Positions 43,101 through 55,830 of a stretch of 64,000 nucleotides of DNA are shown here, one piece after another. Made by a program: the position numbers and the translations under genes. Source of the stretch: Clavelina lepadiformis (taxonomy: Eukaryota > Chordata > Ascidiacea > Aplousobranchia > Clavelinidae). The first letter of the stretch is position 1; each line of letters starts with the position of its first letter. The notes under the pieces are model-generated. The model ran no database searches. It was not told where the DNA came from and saw only the letters and a list, made by a program, of their open reading frames with translations. The stretch lies in the NCBI RefSeq assembly GCF_947623445.1, contig NC_135248.1:2790977-2854976 (forward strand), in the 5' to 3' direction.

Positions 43101-46100
43101 GCAAATTAATTCAAGTCACAGTCAATTAACTTGTTGCCTTGAGGTTTTTTCTACACGACTTGCATGACTTGAATACGCAAACTAACTTTCCTCATACAAT
43201 CACATTACTGCTTCAATAACATTCACAATGACGTAATAATCATTCTTATGCGCAACAGGCTTTTCCTGTATACAACTCAGCTACTGTTATTTGAAATAAG
43301 ATATCGAGTGGGTATATTTATGTTTCTGAGCAGCTGTAGAAATTCTAGAAATAGCAATGTTGGTTACATTCTTATGAAAACTGGCAATTGTTAGGTGTGT
43401 GGACGTGCATTTTATGTTTTATTATGACAGGCAATGTCCACGATAAGACAAGTCAGTTTTACTTACAGTGAGCAGTTGGCTTCCTTATGAATCATCCAAC
43501 TGCTTTCCCAATAAAGTGACTAATCATTCTATCTTGCATTTGCCCCATGTTAAATGGTTGCTTGTGCTAATAGCTCAGGACAGAAGGCAGACAAAATTAG
43601 TCAAAGTGTGGTTTTATCGACAGAAAGTCTCTTGCAGATTGTGGTTTAGGTACTATATAGCTGGTGAGAATTCAGTTGTAATTTGTTGCAAGCACATGCA
43701 GTTTAATAATATTAAGTACAAAAAATTATACAATACACCATGCCTCATAATTCTCATTGTTTTGCTCAGACTACTCTGTATTTCAGTCTGTGGTTTAAAG
43801 AGTTTAAAATATTTACTTTCCCTGTCCAGGAACAGCAAACTGCCGACGAATTAGTTGATGAAGAAGAAGAGGAATGTATGGCTGTAACTAGCTCAGAATC
43901 TATCAAAGAAAATGCCAGTCTCAATGAATCTGCTATAAACGATGAATCCATTATAAACCTGGAAGATTCAGGTTTTACGATTTAACAAAATTTGACTATA
44001 TTTATCGCTAATTTATTCTGGTTAGGTTGAAAGATATTGTAATCGCTGTTCATGCCAGGGCCTCTCAAATCAGGCTTCGCACAACCTTAACCACAAAAAA
44101 ATTCTTCTAAATAATACAACTCATTACTATCTGCCGTAACAGGACATGTAAAAGTCAAGTATTAGTGGCTATTCACACTACAAGATACAAGTGACCATGG
44201 CACACACTAAGTGTGTCGGCCATGCTGTTCCATTCATCAAACTCGTTTAAACGCCCCACACCAAATAGCCAATTGACTACCTGCTTGGCTGTTTAGAAAT
44301 GATCATCAGGGGCCTTATTTTCAGCAGAACTTGCTAATATTTCCAATATTTTCTGACCTATCACTATTGTAGTTGCATTTAAGCACACATTCTGCTGAGT
44401 TGTAAGCTTACCTTTATGGCAGTGGCACTTTGACACTGGTGTAAATCAAGTATGGGTTAAAAATCAAAAGTGATGAATGTTTTCAAGTAAGTTGCATATT
44501 CAAGTAATGTGTAAAGACAAATTTCTTCCTTTGTACAAAAATATTACTGGGGAGGATGTATTTGTGATAATTCTTTTGGTCTGTGGAACAAACAGACATG
44601 CTTTTAATACTGAGGTAAACTTTATTGTCGTGCGTTGCAAAGTTTTCTCATTTTGAAAGATCACGGAAAATATTACTGCGAGAAGTGAGTTGCGAATGAA
44701 AAATGATTTAGAAGCTCTGGCTTATGTTCTTATAACGTTAAGTGGTTGACATGACAGATAATTTTGAGTAAGCTATTGGGGCTAACTACAGACTACCATC
44801 AATATTTTAATATTATTATTTATTATGCAACAGAAGCAAGTCTGGATGAGGAATCTGCCTCATCATATGGTGATGATATGCTCGACAGCATAGATGATGA
44901 AGACGCAGGTAAACTGCTTCATAATTCCTAAAATTGATAGTTTGTCTTGCTTGGTCATTGTTTTTCTTAACTTTTTAAGTACTACATATAACTGTGAATT
45001 AGGAATTGGTTGTTGAACTTCAAGCAGGAAGAAAAACTTGCATTTGGTTCTGGATTACAAAATAATGTGTACGCTACACTTAGAAAAGTTAAAAATATTG
45101 TTTTATTACTGCCAAGACATTCAGTTAAAGGTAAGTAGAAGCGAAGATGTAAACTCATCACGAAGTAAAAATGTAAGCGTTCACTCAGTAGATGATAACG
45201 ACAGTGTTTCATCAATTCAAAACAACATGCACAACTTGTCAGGTATTACACAGCTAAGTGTATAGACTAGTTACAGTTTAGTGTGGTTTTAGGACAGGAA
45301 ATGAAAAGGGTAAGCATTCGTACCTCATTTGAGGTCAGTACGGTGTTTAACAGCATAGTTTGCCGCTAGCCCAGGTTGCAAGATGTTGTTGTTGGAATAA
45401 AGTACCGGCGTGCTGCACAGACAACATACAATTACTTAGTTATTTAATTACTTAATTAGTAATAAAGTTACTTTTTTTGCAGCTATTGTGTAACGATATG
45501 TTTTAAAACGAGCACATCCGAAGCAAAAATTTGTAAAATTGTTTATGAAATGTTACTAAAATTGCTATTTCACATGTAACAGTGGAAGGCAATGAATCAA
45601 CTGCAATGGATGACACTGTTGAGGACGCCAAGCCCTCACCTAAAGCAGAAGGTAGTCAATTACAGTACAATTGTTCATTTTATAGCAGAGCAAAAGGATA
45701 GAACGCATGTAGCACAATACGTACCAGTTATCACAAAGATTGTGAAAGTCATTGTAAATAACAGCAGCATTATCACGTTTTCATGCATTATGAGCCAATA
45801 ACTTATACAAAGCAAGAGCAAATAAAAATTTGCAGATTTTTTGCTAGATCATCTTCCTAAAAAGAGCGCCTCGAATGATGAGGAGGAGATCTTTAAAAAG
45901 GAGAGTGAATCAGAAGAAGAGCAAATGATTGATGAACTCTTCGAAGGAGTTACAGATGGAGATACGGATGACAGCTTATTGGAACCTCCACTTTATTCCA
46001 ACACTTCGCTTCTTGATCTGCCATCTCTTACCAGGCAGAAAAGTAGACAAGAAATACGTTCGGAACTAACTGTGGTCAGTTATCATCAGGGTGACTCCTT

Positions 46101-49100
46101 ATATGTTTTGTTTACTATATAGTTACTTTTTAAATGCCTGAATAACTTTCTCTCAAAAACACATTTTTGATTCAAAGTTATTTTCTTGTTCGAGTTCATA
46201 TGCGCAAGAGTTTGCACAGAATATCTATCCAGGATACCCCATAAAATGATAAGAAGTTAATAGATTTTCCAGATTAAAGTCTTATTATTACATTTACTTA
46301 TCATCATATGATGCATAGTATTTCTCACAAGTACTGGTTTACCGGTTTAGCACAAAAGGACATGTCATGAAGCTGAAGATAGGCATTTAATTCAACAACA
46401 GCCGAGTCGGCGACTCCGGCCGATGGCTCGGTCCAACTCGATGGAGTCAGTTGTGTCTTTGGATACTGAGAAGAAAGAACAAGCTGAGGAATTCCCAGTG
46501 TTCACTATTGACGCATATCGTACGGAGAAACGAAAATCAATTAGGTATACCACCCTTGCTGTTAAAATAGGGTCAGATTATTTTTAAAGTATTAAATTGA
46601 GCCTACTCTATCACTGCGCTGCTATTAACATCTCTCAATGCTGTATTTACTGCGATGATGAAATACACCATTATTTAACTAAACTGTAACTTAACCTTCA
46701 GAAAAGTTGAGAAGAAAATAGTCCGCAAAGAAAAAGTGAAGCCCAGCCAACCAAATCCTGAAATAAAATCCCTACAGGTTTGTCTCATTGAGTTCACTAA
46801 CCACTACATCTAAAAGCCAACCAGGGTGAAGACAATGATTTTACCAAGTTAGTTTATTTTTAGGAAATGAATTCTCAACTTCTGGAAGAAGTCCAGCAGC
46901 AACAGCGTGTCATTCAACAGGCCAGTGCAGCGTTGAACTGCTGCTACGATGCTCACCACGGCAAAGGCTCAATCACAGAGCTTGAGGCGGAAAAATTGCT
47001 TCTCATTGCCAGTAATTTTTGATCAAAAGCTGTTTTTAAAATTTACAGCGGTTCTCCGAATAATTTTCAACTCTTGCGTTGTCATGTTAATGGTGCCACT
47101 CTGTGGTCTTAATCTGTTTTCAGAATTTAAAGTTTAAGTCATTTCTGAGTATTGTGTGCATTTTGAATGTTTTAAAAACAAAACTTGGAAAAAATCTTTA
47201 TCCAGGTGAGAAACGACTTGCCCTCTTGGCTGAAATACAAAAGTTAAAGATGCCGAAGTCGCGTGACTCGTCTGTCAGTGGCATGCAGCCATGCCGTGGG
47301 TCTCTCACCATTGATCACATCCAGCTGCCACTGAGAACTGAATACATTTTCTCGATGGCAAGCAAAAAAGATGGAGGTAAACTTTTTTACAAACAATTCT
47401 CAAAACATAAAGTAACATAACTTATTTTAAATATAAAGATTGTATAAATTTAAAATTGTGAAATGAATAAAAACGGTGTAATCTTTTTTAAAATTTAATA
47501 TTTGAAGTTATTTTGCGAGCAACATCCCTCTCAAATTTAACTATTTGTCATTCTTATGTGAAAGGTGACGCAAAGGGTCATTACTACTTCATACTTGTGC
47601 GATGCGGAGCTCAGAAAATATTCGCTACACATCTGGCATCCACCCAAGATAGCTTGTCAGCTGATTCTCTTGTTTTCAGAGACAAATTTCAATTGTAAGT
47701 CGATCGAGATTGTTAGCTAATTTAAAATCCGTTTATCGATTTTCATGATTTGGTATTAATTGGTGTAGTAATGTTACTATACACCTACATTGGATGGTTT
47801 CTTCTTCAATTGGTTGTTAGCAATTGAGTGTGATAATAGTGATAATACACTGTAATTGCTCTCTGGTATAATTTCATCTCTCATTTACATTTCAGTTCGA
47901 ATTTGGAGAGTGATTTTGACATTTCGATTGAAGTTTACAGCGTGGTAAGTTGAAACGCTATTATGCACTTTTTTCTCTTTGCTCATTTGTTATGATTAAC
48001 TAACTATGGAACAACTATACTCAGATTACTAAACCTTATTCCCTTTAACTTCAAGACGTCCTATTAATTATCCGCATTAATACTGTTCATTGAATACTGA
48101 ACTTTTGTTCTTTGCAGAACCACAGGGCTAGAGCTGACGGAGTTCCAACCAACGAGAAGTCAAAGAGCAAATTTTCTGGGATCCTGCAGAAGGTAAAGTT
48201 GTAACAGTCAGCATGTATTTATAAGCAATTAGCAACCACCACTATCAACTAAATCACTTACTATGGCTCGATTTCCCAAAACCTAAAGATCAGTACTTTC
48301 TGATTTGACTTTTTTCATGCACCCCCTGAAACTGATGTAGCCAATTTTGCACCCCCGATCGGCAAGCGCTGCTTTAGTAGTATCCAGCATTCGTATATTT
48401 TAATTTTAAAAGCATTCGTGTGTCGAAAAACATCCAGTATGTAGAAGTTGACTAAGTTTAGCAAATGTTTTACTTTTAATAGTTTTAGTTTGAGTCACTG
48501 TAAGTGAACCTTGTTTGACCCAACTTTTAGGCAAAGTAGGATATATCTTTTCAGCATAAGCCGTGTGAGGTAAAGAAGAATTTCAAAGGAGCACTCCAGA
48601 AAGCCAAAGGCGTGGTTAAGCATATCAGCTCATCTGGAAGTTACACTGTAAACAGAAGTGCTACTACCGCAGAAAAAGTTGGTTGAGGCAAATAACATTG
48701 TTTGGAAAACTTCAACTTGGTCAATGGTCTAAAACAGCAACCTTTTCTGATTGTTTGCTAGCCTTACACTTTTTTAAAGTACAGTATAGATTACCTCAGT
48801 TTAGCTTAGCTAGAAAAAAGCTTATTGAGGTTAGGTGTAGACTGTAGACAAATGGAATTTAGGTTTAGAATTCATTTTCTGCTTTAGTGGGCGTCTAAAT
48901 TCTATATTGTAACTCTATAGAGTTGTCATTGTAGTGGAAATCTTAGGTATGGTTTATTAATTGTCCTAATGTACTGCAGTTTAACAGAGTGCTTTGCTTT
49001 AGTGATAGTCTTTTTAAAATCTTTAGCATCGGGTTGGTCGGGATAAGAACAAATTGTCTTTGGCATGGCATGTTTTATTCTGGTAAAATTGACTCTTAAT

Positions 49101-50684
49101 AATGACATGCTTAAAATGTTTTCAATTTCACCATGAAATTGAACTGCAAATTGCAGCCAGTTCTCAACAGCATGTAAAAACAACACAAACCAGTCTATGT
49201 TATGATTTCCCACCTGTGAGAGAATTAAGTTGGTTTTAATGTACTTAGTCTTCTTCCATCACTATGCAGTCTCTTACGCCACGCAAGAAATCCAAATCGT
49301 CCCACATGACTTACTCGCATACTGCGAGTCCTGGTGGCCCAAACGCGATTCGCATCAGCAGTTTCAGCATCATTGGAAGCATTACCCTAAAACTTGAAGA
49401 CGTGGACCGAAAGAATTTCACCCTGCAGAAGGTTTTTAATTCTTTTTTACAAGTCATTTTGTTTGCAGATTAGCAAAAATTTGCTTGTCGATGATGATTA
49501 TTAAACCATCCTATTGCATTAATGATGTTCATGTAAAAAGCAATCGTAAAATTTCTATCCAGGTCCCATTTTTGTCACCAATCACCGGTCACCTTGGTTG
49601 TAGAATCAGCACCAACGTCCAGTCAATTGCTGAGCAAAGTGGCTTCTTGGTAAAACATTGAAAAACGACAACTAACATTATGTAACATGTTCCCTGTAAC
49701 TCACAAAATAATGACGTCTTAATTGTATTACGTCATAGACAATGTTTGATGACGTTGGTGGACTAGGAGCTTGGCATAGAAGGTGGTGCGTGCTGCGTCA
49801 TGGTGTCATTTACTCTTGGACCTACCCGGATGACGAAAAACACAAGGTAAGGAATAAAAATGAAGGACATTGTATTGGCGTTTTTTATTAATTATGCCAA
49901 TATTAACGTAAATATTGTAAATATTACAAACGGTATTATGTAAAATTATTGAAATAACACTTAACATGACAGCGAGTTTTAGTATCAAAATAAAAAATTG
50001 AACTTCTACGAAATGTAATGACAAAATTCTAAACTTCAGGACGCTCTGAGCAAACTGCAGATGCGAGAATGCATTAGCCTGGACGTACGCACTGTGGAGC
50101 GAATTATGTGCGCTCGCCCCAATACCTTTGAAGTTCGTACTATGAGGCCCAGAAGACAAGGAGACAAGGATAACTTGATATCGCAAGACACTGGATCGGT
50201 TATTCAGACCAAGTAAACGTTTTGATTTATGCCATTAATAATGTTTACTATTTTTTGTTTTTTAAACGGAGTGATTAATGGATAAAAGATATGTACAATT
50301 ACCGTTTGACTTCTGTTGTTCGAAGAAGTGCTTTAAGCATTATCTTTAGGCATCAAAAAGTTTTTAAATGATAGTTAACGCAAGCTTACGAAAGCTCGCG
50401 TTTATAAATTAAAGTAAACCATTGAGGTGCTATATCCTACCTCACTGCTTTTATCCCACTATTGAGGTTAGCACCGTTCTGCCAAAACTTCTATCTGGGA
50501 CAGCAGTGTTACTTCCAACTACACTAACTAACCTCAATATTCTGCCAATACTAGGCACTGGCTCGCCGCCGACACCAAGGAAGAACGCATATGCTGGATC
50601 GACGCTTTGAATCGTGCCTTGGCCGACGTACGAGCCTGGGACCCGACAGCTCTTAAACCATTGACCCAGATTAATAAAGTCTGA
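40191..50684 (+). CDS. ANLN: Anillin, actin-binding cytokinesis scaffold, complete
   Basis: Exons: 40191-40220, 40332-40494, 40635-40730, 40919-40984, 41091-41268, 41433-41535, 41661-41812, 42160-42292, 42446-42550, 43830-43971, 44834-44908, 45147-45242 (weak acceptor), 45583-45651, 45836-46074, 46351-46544, 46702-46777, 46864-47011, 47206-47376, 47565-47694, 47896-47944, 48118-48192, 48555-48647, 49270-49431, 49563-49649, 49739-49846, 50040-50212, 50555-50684. They total 1080 residues (human about 1124). Anillin links RhoA, actin, myosin II, septins and membrane at the cleavage furrow. The N-terminus [17 protein letters not shown] is the conserved opening motif. The C-terminal anillin-homology region begins near [20 protein letters not shown] and runs through the C2-like part. 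The PH domain spans about residues 940-1075 ([54 protein letters not shown]). Exon boundaries at 45147, 46074/46351 and 48647 are the least certain. Confidence 0.92.
48255..48420. mobile_element. Possible degraded hAT-like element remnant
   Basis: Within anillin intron 21, TTTCCCAAAACCT followed by TTTTTCATGCACCCCCTGAA and TTTTGCACCCCC resembles the left part of old non-autonomous hAT repeats. No terminal repeat or target duplication was found, so the assignment rests on base composition and motif look alone. Confidence 0.2.
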
Positions 50685-52334
50685 ACCTGGTGGATGGCAT
50701 TTCGTTGGTCGTTTGTATATTTCTACACCTGTATTTAAACTGTTCTCTACACGTTTATTCATCGCTGTTGAAGACGTTTGGGTTGTATTACGTAATCGTA
50801 ACCCAAGATATGTTGCGTGGCGTTCCGCTCTCAATGATTATTACGTTTGGCATTGTATATGTGATAAACAGAAAGTTGCATTGTACACAAAATCGTAGCA
50901 AACACTATACAGCATCTTCTAAACACACAATTAATTGACCGAATGAAAAGCACGCGTTGTTAAGCTTCTTTGAACTGCTGCTTTTAACGCAATGTTCTGT
51001 GTATTCTGTTAAAATCTTTTCGTTTGTTATGCAAGTTTATTCTGCTGTCATACTCTGCCGTCCTATGCTATATGTTAACAAGCAAATACTTACTCTTACT
51101 AGAATGTCCGTATTGCTACTACAGACCAGACAACAGTATTCGCCGCTCTGAGGTATTTTCGACAGTGTTTTTCCATTACACCCCGTGTTTAATTGGACCT
51201 GTATATTGTTGTCTATCGCTGCTATGTCGGAATCTCATTTTAAACTGCCTTTAAAATTGCATTAGCCCTGCAGCACATTCTATTGCGCTGGTTGTGTATC
51301 CCGTATCTCATAGATTTACTACAGTTAACTGCTATCTTAACAGTTCACCCCTTGGTGGTTTCCTTCGTGAACAAGTTTTGATCTATCTTCTTGTACATAG
51401 CATTGCTAATAAACATATCAAACTAATTGAAGAGGATTTGCTTTTTCATGCGCGATCTATTATTGTCAACCAAAAAAAGAAATAAAAAATTTTCAAACTG
51501 TATTGCAGCAAAAAACTATCAGTTGACTGCAGAATGTTGACTAGTATGAGTCAGGTACGGTACAACCAGAATCCGCCTTTTTAATGTAAGAACAATAATG
51601 ACATAAACCAAATATATCTATTCTTTACGAATCGGCTCCCGTCAAAGCTTTGCTTGGTGCCATATTTTCATCGAAACATTCTCTTTCGAGAACAAATTTA
51701 AAAATATCTGATTTGCGCAAAATAAATGCTAAATATTTAATTTTTAGTTTCCTATCGTTTATTTTTCACAGCCGCTAAAGGCTAAACCCAACATACAAAT
51801 AACAATAAAACGAACGAAAAAATATGTGATACAGTTATTTGAATTTTGACATTGATGCAGCGTGGTAATTAAAAGGTGATAGTAGTAATACGCAGTAGTA
51901 AACAATAAGTTGACAACAACAAACAATAAGTTGATTAAGATAAGTGCACCTGGATGGTAAAAAGAAACCCCATTCCACGGTTTGGATTCTCGTTTCCGTG
52001 GCAAAGGAGAAGGCACGAAAGTATAGGGCACTCTGGTGCAATAAACTTATTGAATTCACATGTCAGAAATAAAATATTGAGAACTCACACGCCTCAGACG
52101 ATGCTCAGCAGCGCGGTGCCCAACGCAATCGCATCGCTCGCATTTGCTTGAGGCCAGCCCTGAATACAGAATTCGCAGGCATTGCCTTGACAATTGTCTT
52201 TGTTACGTCACTAATCAAACGTGGGCTGACAAATAAAAGCAAAAACATTTTCAAAGCAAAGATTTCTGTACAAACCCGGGCTTGTTTAACGAAGTTTTAA
52301 TTTAATATGTTTTGCCGGTCGTGTTCGAGTCGCA
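50685..52334. other. Anillin 3' flank and PPP1R3 5' flank
   Basis: About 1.65 kb. The first 800 bases are probably anillin 3' UTR. A 13-base direct repeat AACAATAAGTTGA occurs twice near 51901 and 51923. No exon could be supported; the ORFs are short and AT-rich. Confidence 0.4.
51408..51413 (+). terminator. Candidate poly(A) signal for anillin
   Basis: AATAAA about 720 bases after the stop codon; a second one follows at 51481-51486. Another AATAAA overlaps the last codons themselves (50673-50678) and could end a very short 3' UTR. Confidence 0.35.
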
Positions 52335-53191
52335 ATGGCGGTTGATAAATGCGGGCAGTTTGCCCACCAATTTTCAAACCTTTCCCTGCAGAATAGTGAC
52401 GACGATACCACGACCAATGGATCAGAAGAAAATCTTTCCGACCGGGTGGATTTACATACCACAGTTTCCGAATCTCTCTTCGAACGACCTCCCGCTGTAG
52501 ATCGACTAAAAGCCTCCAAAAGTGTGTCGTTTGCTGATCGTCAAGGCGGAAAGTTAGTTGAGGTAATGTTAAATTCTTAATTGGCGTTAAGTTTAGGCTG
52601 TATGTGATTAAAGCCCAGGTCGAACTAAGCTTGCTGGTTTTAAAAAGCAGAGTCTTGTTTGGCAGCCAGCTCATTAATTCCCTTTCAATAAAATTCAGTT
52701 TTGTTTTCCAGATTTGTGAATTTGACGGCTCTGCTGATTTCGTAGCAGAATTCAATCGAGCACACGGCGATTTAACGTCGCGTTCTTACCCGTCGCCACC
52801 AAACCAAAGCCCGGAACCCGAAAGATACTTTCTTCTCTTTCCACAACCTTTCATAAACCAAAACTTCTCAGCAGTGTTGTGGAGTCAAAGCGTTTGCCTG
52901 CAGTCGGCAAGGATTATGAATAACACAGCAAACGGTTCTATTAAGGTGATGAACTTGGCTTATCAAAAGCAAGTGGACATAAAAATTACCAGTGATATGT
53001 GGTCGACTTGCTGGTACCAACATACGACTTATTCCCACAGCGAAAGCGAGGAGGTGGATGTATTCGTATTTAACTTTATAATACCTGCGACTGCCAGATT
53101 CGTAAAATTTTGCATTAGATACTTTTGCCAAGGGAGGTACTACTGGGACAATAACAGAGGAATGGATTACTGCATTGCAGCACGTAATTGA
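52335..53191 (+). CDS. Protein phosphatase 1 regulatory subunit 3 (glycogen-targeting), RVxF and CBM21
   Basis: Two exons, 52335-52562 and 52712-53191, joined in phase 0 (GTAATG donor, TTGTTTTCCAG acceptor), give 235 residues. These subunits bring PP1 catalytic subunit to glycogen so it can activate glycogen synthase and restrain phosphorylase. The PP1-docking RVxF motif is KSVSF (62-66) within SKSVSFADRQG. The CBM21 carbohydrate-binding domain covers about residues 120-232 (GSIKVMNLAYQKQVDIKITS, DMWSTCW, DVFVFNFIIP, FCIRYFCQGRYYWDNNRG), ending in the conserved WDNNRGMDY at 221-229. It is short, like the vertebrate B/C/D/E forms rather than the long muscle R3A, and has no membrane segment. 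Which vertebrate paralogue is closest cannot be decided by eye. Confidence 0.92.
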
Positions 53192-53604
53192 ATACAAAAA
53201 TGCTTTTCTCATTTAATTTGCTTTGTGGCGTTCAGGATACCTAAAATGCCTATATAATTTCATTGCTATATTATTGAAACTACTAAAATTATCATTTACT
53301 GTATTACAAAAAGTGCAATAAAATATGAAACATTTCAAAAATGATCAAACTAAAAGAAAGGACTGTGTAGTGGTAATAACAAAAACAAAGACATACGAAA
53401 ACTTTTTCATGAAAAAATGGCAATAACTTCTCATTGGTGCCATAGAACATTTACACATTATACATTCAACAGTAAACAATAGTTACCAGCAAATAGGGAA
53501 TGATCTTCCGTTACGACATATGTGAAAAATTATTATTTCCACCAAACATAACATTTTTGCAAAAACCAACCTTGAAATACTGCTATGATACTGATTCAAA
53601 TATT
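53192..53604. other. Convergent 3' flanks of PPP1R3 and ARL16
   Basis: 413 bases between two converging stop codons, holding the PPP1R3 3' UTR and the ARL16 3' UTR. No coding signal is seen. No perfect minus-strand AATAAA was found close to the ARL16 stop. Confidence 0.5.
53317..53322 (+). terminator. Poly(A) signal of the PPP1R3 gene
   Basis: AATAAA 126 bases after the stop codon, in a GTGCAATAAAATATG context, giving a compact 3' UTR. Confidence 0.65.
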
Positions 53605-54147
53605 TTAATGTCTCTTTGTCTGGAGCCATTTAACAATATCACAAAACCCATTTTTCTCTCTACAACTTGTTTCTACGACAGAAATTACTTGTGAGGACTT
53701 TTTGCTGATTTCATCCAACTGAGAAAGATATCTCATTTCGTTAAGGTTTGACTTTGTTGGGATGTCCGTTTTATTAAAGACAACCAGCACTGGCTTGCCT
53801 TCGGTATCTGGAGAATCCAAAACTTTCTGAAGTTGAATGCTCGCGCACGAAATCTGATATGAATTTGAAGCATCAATAATGAAAATAAATCCTCGAGCGT
53901 CTTTATAATAACTCTTCCAAATTGGTACCATGGAGCCACCAACTTCACGTAACTCTAACATATTTCTTTTACCAATGTTTACAGTGGTGATATTGGTTCC
54001 TATAGTCGGTACTATTGACGGCAGTTCTTCAAATTCATTCAAGTCATTTTTTGATGATGATTTTAGTTTGTTTGAGCTCAAAAAACTTGACAACACTTTT
54101 ACAAGAGTGGATTTTCCACAACCAGATGGCCCAAGCACCAAAATCAT
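53605..54147 (-). CDS. ARL16: ADP-ribosylation factor-like GTPase 16, single exon
   Basis: An uninterrupted 180-residue frame. The P-loop GPSGCGKS is at 6-13, the switch I region PTIGTN ends at 52, switch II reads REVGGSMVPIW from 67, NKTD is at 125-128, and ETSCREKNG stands for the SAK-type motif. ARL16 is an atypical ARF-family GTPase; human ARL16 also lacks the canonical DVGGQ and begins almost at the P-loop with no myristoylated amphipathic helix, as here. The catalytic Gln of switch II is replaced by Ser72, so intrinsic hydrolysis should be weak or different. Family knowledge links ARL16 to cilia and Golgi traffic. The start at 54147 is chosen because it gives the family's typical short MxLxLG beginning. 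It converges on PPP1R3. Confidence 0.9.
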   Translation of the reverse strand: MILVLGPSGCGKSTLVKVLSSFLSSNKLKSSSKNDLNEFEELPSIVPTIGTNITTVNIGKRNMLELREVGGSMVPIWKSYYKDARGFIFIIDASNSYQISCASIQLQKVLDSPDTEGKPVLVVFNKTDIPTKSNLNEMRYLSQLDEISKKSSQVISVVETSCREKNGFCDIVKWLQTKRH

Positions 54148-55830
54148 TTTACATTATAAAATATCCAAACTCTAAGTAAGCGTTAAACCTTTAAATTGTG
54201 TTGTAGTGCATCAAAAATTAATTTATACATTCCATGGTGTGTCTGTGATACTGATATAATACAAATAAATTGATTTGATATGTTATGACAGTAATTTGTT
54301 TACAGCACTTTTAATTGACAATTATCTAATTATAGAATTCATATTTCAATCAAGATAATATGAATAAACAAAAACAGACTAACTTTACTGTGTGTTCAAG
54401 AAAATTCTTTAGTCCCTCTACAGTAAAAAGTTAAGTGAGCTCTAACAACTAAAAGACAACTGGAAAGCAAAAAAACACTTTCTCCTAAATTCCAAAAGTA
54501 ATTACAGGAACTATTGATCCACACTGATCTAATGCCTGGATGCAGAATCAGCAATTCTGTTTACTTTTTACAACAAAGGAGCTAACAATGATATTTCTAA
54601 TGATGCCAGATATTTATCCCTGCATGATTCTCTTTCAACTTAGTACCAATTCACAGACCGCTGTCTCTTTTAAAATCGTTTGATTAAATACTTTAACCAG
54701 CCTGTTCAAATGTATCGACCACTTTGTTGTAGCTTTATCAGCCCCAAACGTTATAGATATATATGTTTTTATCCATAATTGAAAATGAAACCTAGTGAGA
54801 AGGTTGATTTGTACTCTATGGTTTAAATTTACTTTTACTTTCACTACTCACTTGCGATACGTTTTTTATGTCAATGTTTATTTACACTGCGTGACCTCTG
54901 AACTCACCACTGCTCAGTCATGCATGCACTTTCTTTCAAAAATTCCAAATTTGGTAAAAACATAAAAATCACAGGATATGAGGTAACGCATATTCCATAA
55001 TTGAAGCCTAAATAAACTAGCTTTTATCAAGAGATCGTATTCTAATAGCAAGGTGAAAATTCAACAAACGTAAACTCCGCAAATAGTTTAAATATAGCAC
55101 CAGTTATATTAGGATGGAGGGCGTTAACCAGTAATATTATATGTCTGGAGTGGGAGACGACCGCGATACCTTTGGCAACTTTCCCATCTCCTCGTTGTGT
55201 TAATGTTTACTCTACATAGCGTTGCTTTTGTATGGACGATAAACGATTGTATCCCGTGTCTACTGTATTTTCGGCAGGCTTGTCATCATTCTTTGAACTT
55301 CGAATTGCTTAACTGCACTGTTGGAACAACCAATTAAATTTATAATTGCCATTTGCTTAGGACATGTAGTCGTGTAACGTGTAGTCGGTGTAGTTGGGTT
55401 AGCGAAATTGGCTATATTAAAAGTCGCTTTCAGATCTCGCAATGTCGATTGTCAGCGTAAAGTTATAGCAATACCTGAATACCGGTGCCAGTGTCTATCA
55501 GAGAAACAGTTTAGATTCATTTCTTTTGCGGCAATAATTTAAGTGGAGTTGCTTCAATTTTTTATCATGTGTGCTATGGGCTTAGGCTTGTGTAATATAA
55601 GAAAAACTTTCATCATATGCTTGTTTTGAACTTAATTTTTGATGTTTATTGTAGAGTTTAATTTGGTGTTGTGCTTGAAAATCCATATCCAAATGCTTAA
55701 ATAACTGCTAAAGCTGGCAAATTATTGAAATTAAGCTTAAAAAGGCTTAACTTTTTAAGCTTTATATAGACCAACCAGTACTAAAAGATTACTGTCAAGG
55801 GCCAACAGTGTCAGAGTTAAACACCGAAAT
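54148..55830. other. Divergent region between ARL16 and MYO1D
   Basis: About 1.7 kb between two divergent start codons, so both promoters should be here. It is AT-rich with only short ORFs. A somewhat GC-richer stretch lies around 55130-55480. Nothing else was recognised. Confidence 0.45.

Noticed and set aside
43468..43854. 128-codon plus-strand ORF in anillin intron 9
   Set aside because: AT-rich intronic frame ending inside exon 43830-43971 in a different reading frame; no splice logic.
49806..50186. 126-codon minus-strand ORF
   Set aside because: It overlaps anillin PH-domain exons in antisense and the connecting intron; no family resemblance.
50690..50938. Plus-strand ORFs just after the anillin stop
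   Set aside because: They lie in the likely anillin 3' UTR, overlap each other in several frames and have no splice acceptor or family match.
52297..52755. 152-codon minus-strand ORF
   Set aside because: It lies antisense across both exons and the intron of the PPP1R3 gene, whose plus-strand product has a clear RVxF motif and CBM21 domain; the minus frame resembles nothing.
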